A stretch of 64,000 nt of DNA from Hymenoscyphus infarciens (taxonomy: Eukaryota > Ascomycota > Leotiomycetes > Helotiales > Helotiaceae): the NCBI GenBank assembly GCA_001414345.1, contig LLCB01000168.1, positions 59,851-123,850 of the forward strand. The letters run 5' to 3'. The translations under genes were made by a program, and so were the position numbers. The notes under the pieces were generated by a model that did not search any database, was not told the origin of the DNA, and was given only the letters and a program-made list of their open reading frames with translations. Shown one piece after another: positions 57,956 to 64,000 of the stretch (its first letter is position 1; every line of letters starts with the position of its first letter).

Positions 57956-60900
57956 TTACCCTCTCTTTAAAAGGGCCTTTTATAACTAAGCAGCTTTATC
58001 CTCTTTTAATATAGGAGTATTAAGCTCTAGCTCGCTATAATCCTCCTTCCTAGCCTTATATGTTATTTTCTATAGTAGAAGAGCTTCTAAGGGACTAGCT
58101 ATTTTTAGCTTCTTTAAATAGAACCTCTCTACTAGTTATAGCACGTATATTAGTTATTAAGCTAGATACTAATTAAGATTTTTATTATAGCCTTTCTACT
58201 TAATTTAGTAATAAAGGGACTACTATCTCTTCTTACTAGCTAGTATTTCTTTAATCTCTTATTTCTCTTCTTTATTTATAATAATTAGTAAGAGTAGTAT
58301 AACTACCTATCCTAGTAAGAGGTTATCTATAGCCTTATATAACTTCTTAGAGGCAAAGACAGAGTGAACTTTAATAGAAGCTAGCAGTTGTAATTAAAAA
58401 GTAAAACCTACTTTCTTAAAGATCTTAAAAGGGCTAGCTATCTAGTAGTCTAGCTTTTAGCTTAGTTGTTAAGTTACCTAGTCCTTTATTATAATAAAGA
58501 CTATATCTCTTACTCTAAAATTAACGTCTTATTTATATTTATTTACGTCTTATTTCTTCTTTTATTAAGCTTTTAATATATTTACTTAGCTAATGTCTAA
58601 GACCTCTTAGATTATCTTTACAACTACTATAGCCTCTTTTTATAATAGCCGTTCTTTTATATTAGCTAGTTCTAGTGTTTACTAGTTAAACGAGGTTCTT
58701 AGTATATATCTCTTCTATAACTTAAAAGGCGATATTCTAATAGTACTATAAGATAGTACTAACTATATATAGTTTATTATTAGAAGGATCTTAGACTAAT
58801 TAGTATAATAATAATTAATATATAGCTATAAGTACTAATTAAGGTATTAATTTATAATCTTAGTCTAGCTATCTATTTAAGTATAGTTTATAGTTAAGAG
58901 TTAAAGCTAAACACCTAGGATTTAAGTAAACTCCTTTTAGAACGTAGTAATAAAGTAAAAGCTTTTATTTAATATTATACTTTCTAGAATCCTATAGTAT
59001 TATAAAACATATTTAATATATAATCTTACTATTTATTTAGAAGTGATGTTCTTATAATAAGGTATTAAAATAGACTATTTAAATAAGTAGTCTATTACTA
59101 TAAATATATTATTATAACTATACTTATTAACTAGAAAGAACTTAAAATCTATAACTATATATTATTATATATATAGCAGTATTAGAAGTAGGTATAGATA
59201 GCTAAGTATTTTATTTTAAGAAACGTCTACTCTTCTATAATTATAACAGTTTTATATATATCTTATAATATTAGCTTTTATATTTTATTAGATATATCTT
59301 AAATATAGAATCTAGTAGGTCTTATCCCTTCTTAAGTAAGCTAAAAGTATCTAATTATAAGCCTTATAAATTAGGTCTGTTCTTAGCGTATCTATGTCTA
59401 GTATTACTAAGTAGTTTTAGTAAAGTAAAAAGCCTTTCTCTAGAGTATATAAGGAATTAGTATTAGTTTTAGCTTATGTTTATATAGCTTAAAGTATTAT
59501 AGTATCCTTGTTTACTTAGTAGATTTGTTCTAAAAGTATAAATAATTCTTAGAAGTAGTTATTATTAACTAGAGCTAGTGTAATTAAGCTTATTTTAACC
59601 TCTAGGTCTTTAAATACTTCTATATTAACTTATTCCTTTATTAAGAGTATATAGGTCTAGTACTACTTTTTAAGTTCCTTCTATAAGTATATCTTATTTA
59701 CTTTATAAGTTAAAGTATCTATCTTACTATTCTTATACCTTAAATAGAATATAATAATAAAATAGTATTTAGCTAAAACTTTAGCCTACCTTACTTAATA
59801 AATAGTAAGTTACTTAGTAGTTATAAAGTACTTAAGTATCTTATAATTAGTATAAATGTAGATTTTTAAATAAGTACTTTATAGTTCTAGTCTCTATTCT
59901 ATAAGTAAGCGTATAATAGTAAGTAGCTCTTTGTTATATATTTCATAGTTATACTTAGCTAGAGACATAGTCTTACTAAAGTAGGCTATAGAGTACTATT
60001 CTCTATTAGCTTATTATTATTATAATACTTTAGTAATAATTCTATTTAAAGCGTTTATCTTAATTATAGTAGAGAGATTAGGAGAGTAGTAGTAGAGGAT
60101 TAGTATAGAGATAAGTACTACCTTTAGGTTTTTAAACGCTTCCTAGTACTCTTTATTAAAATTAAAAGGTATGTTATTCTGTGTTAGGTATACTAAGAGC
60201 TTTATAATTACGCCGTAGTTCTAGATAAACCTTTAGTAGAAGTTATAAAAACTAAAGAAGCTCTAAACGCCTTTTACTATCTTTAGAGCTTACTATTTCT
60301 ATACTACTAAGACCTTTTCAAGGTCTACTTTAATACTATTAGTACTAATAATAAACTTAAGGTATTTTGTCTTCTTAACGTTAAACTCGTACTTCTTAAT
60401 ATTAACTTATAACCTAGTATCTTTAAAACGTTAAAAGACTTTTTATATATACTCTTTATATTTAAGAACGTTTAATAAGTAGATAAGGATATTATTTAAG
60501 TAAGTAGAGTAGAAGTTATCTAGATAGTTAAATAAGATGTTATTTATATAGTACTAATAAGTAGATAGGCTATTTATTAGACTAAATAGTAAGACCTTAT
60601 ACTTATACGTTCTATAACAGGTATGAAAAGTAGTTAATTCCTTAGTGTCTAGATCTATTTATATATAGTAGAAGGCTTATTAGATATCTAGCTTAGTAAA
60701 AATATAAACTTAACTAATATATATAAGTGTTTTATTAATTAAAAGTAATAAATAGTAGTCTTTTTAAGTAAGATTATTAAGTTTTTAGAAGTTAATATAG
60801 AAACGTAGCCTTTTATCTACTTTCTTTATAAATAGAATAGAAGTAGTAAAAGAGAACTAGTTATATTTAATAAACCCTTTATAGAGATTCTTTAAGATAT

Positions 60901-63373
60901 ATTCCTTTATAGCTAATAACTCTTTTATAGATATCTTATATAAAGGGGAATATCTAAGAGTGTTTAAACCTTTAAGATTAATCTTATAGTTATAGTATTA
61001 GTAAGGTAGGAAAGTGTCTAAGGTAGCCTTAGAAAATACCTCTTTAAAGTCCTAGTACTTATTAAGAAGAGTAATATTAGAGGCTATATTTAGTTCTTAA
61101 TTAGCTATAATAGTATTAATTTCATATATACTTATAGTAAATATCTTACTATTCTCTTAGAGTAAGTAATAATATATTCTTATAGCTAAAATAGCTAAAA
61201 TATTAATAATAGAGTCTAACTTCTTTAAGATAAAGGGTTTCTAATAGTATACTAGGGTAAGTATTTTCTTTATAACGCCTTTAAGTTCTTTCTTTATAAC
61301 CTAGTATTTTACTTATATTAAGGACTTATAGCCTCCTCTATTACGTATAGTTAGAGTATAACTAGCTAGAGTTATAGTATTAATTTTAAGACAATCTATA
61401 GGCTCTAAGAGCCTTCTACCTTATTAGTACTATTCGTCTATTTCTATAGCTTAGTTATAAGTATTAGCTTTATTCTAGTAAGAGGGTATAAAGTCTTTTA
61501 GTTATATAGTATCTTAAGAGAGAGGAGTTAGCTATTAAGTAAAGAAGTGAGGCTTAAGGTTATTAGACTAGAGTAGTTTCTAATAAGTTATATTAATATT
61601 AATATAAAAGTACTTAAAGAACCTCTAACTAAGAATAATATCGTATAAACCTAAGTTTAAGAGAATAAATAGTATATTAAAGAATTTATAGTTATCTAAG
61701 ATATAATTCAAAAGGAGATAGTATATAGCTTTACTCTTAATTTCTCTATTATATCTATAAATCTTAATAAGAGTAAGAAGTCTTTTAGTCTTTAAACTAT
61801 AGAACTTTATAAAGTTATAACTAAGTTATATATTTATAAAAGAAAAGGTATTTACTCTAAGGTTACTAAGAGTAGTAGTTTATATACTAAATCTATTAAT
61901 AGTTATTATACTAGGTAAAGTAAACGCTTTTCTACTAATTAATAACCGTAGATTAATCTTAAAGAGATTAATCCTATATTTATCTAAGGAGGAGTCTTCT
62001 TTTAAGCTTCTTTGTTTCCTAACTTTAAGCTAGTGTCTTTTCCTTTAAGCTCTTTAAGGTTAACCCTATATATCTTTAGCTTTAGATAATCTTTAATATA
62101 ATAACTAGGCTTACTATAGTTAAAGTACTTATCTAATAGTCCTAGAGTTAAGTAGTTATTTATAGTAGAGGTATTAAAGCGTCTAAGAAGGATAAAGAGA
62201 GCTATAGAGGAAGAAGAGCTAGTAGGTATAAGAGTAAGTATATATAGGTTTAAAGTAGAAGGAAAGTTCGTTACTTATACTCTTTAAGAAGCGAGATTTT
62301 AGAGATTATTATTAATACTACTTATAAGATTATAAAAGGAGTTTATATCTTCTTTAGCTTAGAACTTAGTAATAATAAGAGATTAGCGTAGTATAGAGGT
62401 TAACTTATTCTATAAGTCTTCTACCTAGTCTTATAAGAGAACTTTAGCTTTATTTATAAGTTATTAGAACTTAGTATAGAAGTTATAGAAAGTTTCTATC
62501 TTTAATATAATAAGGTCTTAGTATTAGATATAAGCTTCTTAGTATAAGTAAAGGCTAATAGTAATATTTTAAAGGTAAGTTAATATCTCTTTATAGCTAT
62601 TAAACTAGTTAATAGTATTAAACTTATATCTTAGGTAAATATAGTTTTAGGCTCTTCTAGAAGTATAGTAAAAAATTAAATTTATTCTTACTTTCTTAGA
62701 CTTAAAGTAGTTAGTATTAATAGATAACTTTATTATGATTTTAGTTTCCTAGGTTATATAGGTAAATTCGTCTTCTATAGTAAATTAGTAAGGATTAGCT
62801 ATCTTACTTATCTTCTTAGATAATAGAGCTATAAAAGAGGAACGAGTTATATTAAGAGTTTATAGCTAAATAAGAGTATATTAACAAGAAGTACTAGCTA
62901 TATTTAAAGTATTTACTTTAAGTTTATAAACTTTACTTATTAATAAGGTTATTACTTTAAGGATTTATTATAGAGTAAAGTTAAACAAAGGTAGTTTAGG
63001 GATCTTATACTATAAGGAACTAGTAGTTACCTTAGTAGGAGGAGGTAGTAGTAGTATAGTAATAGCTAGTATATATGTTTTTTTAAGTTAAGTTCTTAAG
63101 CTAGATTAAGATATAACGTTAATAGAAGGGGGAAGAGGGATTAGCTCTACTAACTCTAAAGTAGAATAGAATAGTTCTTAGGTTAATAAGTTACTTTTAA
63201 AAGACTTAACATAGCTAATAGAAGAACACTAGACCTTACTACTTAATATAAATAAGTTAGGCTTTATAGAGAAAGAAGGTGAATTTAATAAATTTAATAT
63301 AAGTAAATATATATATTATTATTAAGATATTAGTAAAAGCCTTCCTAAGTAAAGAGAGAGAGTTTAGTTTTAG

Positions 63374-63564
63374 TATAATAGCTCTCTATAAATATATAAA
63401 GAGAGTGCTTATAGAATAATACTTAGTATTAAGGAAAACTAAACTAAAAAGAAAAGTAAAGAGTATAGATACTCTAGCTTTATTTATGTATATTAAGCGA
63501 AGCCTCAGCAAAGCCTTAGGCTAACCTAGTTACGTGAGTGACGTATATGACTAGGACTGTTATA
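63374..63564 (-). repeat. LTR (right; 5' LTR with respect to element coding)
   Basis: It is 191 bp, begins TATAATAGCTCTCTAT and ends GACTGTTATA. It keeps more C and G in its right half (for example TTACGTGAGTGACGTATATG) than the left copy. Confidence 0.92.
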
Positions 63565-63569
63565 CTAGG

Positions 63570-64000
63570 TATTATTATAAAGCACTAGTATTAAAAGTAA
63601 TTAAAATATTAAAATACTATCTCTTATAATACTCTATTATATATATCTAGATCTTAAATAAGACTATTACTCTATATAGTTAAAAGAGTATTAGGTTATT
63701 TCTTAATATTTAATAATATTTTAAATTAAAAGATAAAGCTAAATTAAGAGTATTATATTATAATAGTCTTTTATAAGATAATTAAGAGTATTAGATATAG
63801 TAGACTATAAAGATTTAGTTAAAAGACTCTTAAATTAAGAGGATTTACTTATATTACTAAGAAACTTACGCTTTACTAAATATATCTCTAAGAAAGGTTA
63901 CTTATAATTATAATTATATTATAAAACGTTCTCTTTTAATTATATATTATTATATATTCTAAGCTAATAAAGTAAGTAAAATCCTTTAAACGTAAGAGAG
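63570..64000. repeat. AT-rich RIP-like DNA continuing past the retrotransposon
   Basis: It has the same TA-rich composition as the block left of the element, so the retrotransposon inserted into, or was followed by, other repeats. It runs off the window end. Confidence 0.65.

Larger units (their letters stand above)
57765..63564 (-). mobile_element. Complete but dead Ty3/Gypsy LTR retrotransposon (RIP-mutated)
   Basis: The element is 5.8 kb with 191-bp LTRs at both ends and a 5-bp target duplication CTAGG (57760-57764 and 63565-63569). Coding remnants lie on the minus strand, so the 5' LTR is on the right. Near 62,150-62,110 a gag zinc-knuckle remnant reads YFNYSKPSYYIKDY, with the expected Cys and His turned to Tyr/Phe. 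Near 60,496-60,479 the RT catalytic box reads YLNNILIY in place of the family's paired Asp. Near 60,272-60,211 is the post-RT motif SFFSFYNFY. Near 60,000 is an RNase H remnant YFSKTMSLAKYNYEIYNKEL. Near 59,390-59,215 is the integrase zinc-binding region ending NCYNYRR. The order RT-RNase H-integrase is the Gypsy order. Stops are everywhere, so nothing is translated. Confidence 0.9.

Noticed and set aside
56166..64000. CRISPR-like array in the AT-rich repeats
   Set aside because: Units are 115-145 bp degenerate tandem copies without constant short repeats and unique spacers, and the host is a fungus.

Overview
This window reads as nuclear DNA of a filamentous ascomycete (Pezizomycotina, and by gene content plausibly a leotiomycete; the class is inference). 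Genes have short GT-AG introns (47-131 nt), there is an AreA/NIT2-type GATA regulator, HET and 2EXR families are present as intact and broken copies, and AT-rich blocks carry the signature of repeat-induced point mutation (RIP). Strand and exon calls were made by reading splice sites and checking that the frames join.

Layout. At 1-1.8 kb there is low-complexity DNA with microsatellites. At 1.8-5.0 kb (minus) lies an areA-like global nitrogen regulator, followed by about 6.4 kb with no convincing gene. At 11.4-12.9 kb (plus) is a secreted/membrane WSC-domain protein. From 13 to 22 kb the DNA is gene-poor. It holds a PIF/Harbinger-like MITE, a broken 2EXR gene, an intact YeeE/YedE-type sulfur transporter (17.3-18.4 kb, minus), a broken HET gene and an inverted-repeat element.

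From 23 to 30 kb a VPS27-like ESCRT-0 gene and a Doa4-like ubiquitin protease gene are arranged head to head; both families act in ubiquitin-dependent endosomal sorting. At 31.2-32.0 kb is a small four-exon gene that no single long ORF reveals. Its two middle exons are 33-nt near-copies flanked by similar introns. At 33.8-35.9 kb is a C2H2 regulator. At 39.4-41.6 kb a 2EXR gene is divergent from a broken 2EXR copy. At 42.2-45.1 kb pex11 (peroxisome division) and a fungal Fpg-type DNA glycosylase share a 453-bp divergent promoter. At 46.9-48.2 kb is a three-exon gene of unknown function.

The right part is compartmentalised. An AT-rich RIP-like block (48.5-50.2 kb) and a second, larger one (56.2-64 kb) flank a seven-exon, full-length PDR-type ABC drug transporter (50.8-55.6 kb, minus) that is itself of normal composition. 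The right block holds a tandem satellite and a complete but dead Ty3/Gypsy retrotransposon (57,765-63,564). That element has 191-bp LTRs, a 5-bp target duplication CTAGG, and coding remnants on the minus strand in the order gag knuckle, RT, RNase H, integrase. By hand alignment its LTRs differ only by transitions, which records RIP directly.

The best candidates for something undescribed are the tandem mini-exon gene, the unknown 368-aa acidic-headed protein, and the 41-aa tandem repeat in the tail of the DNA glycosylase. No CRISPR array, rRNA or convincing tRNA was seen.
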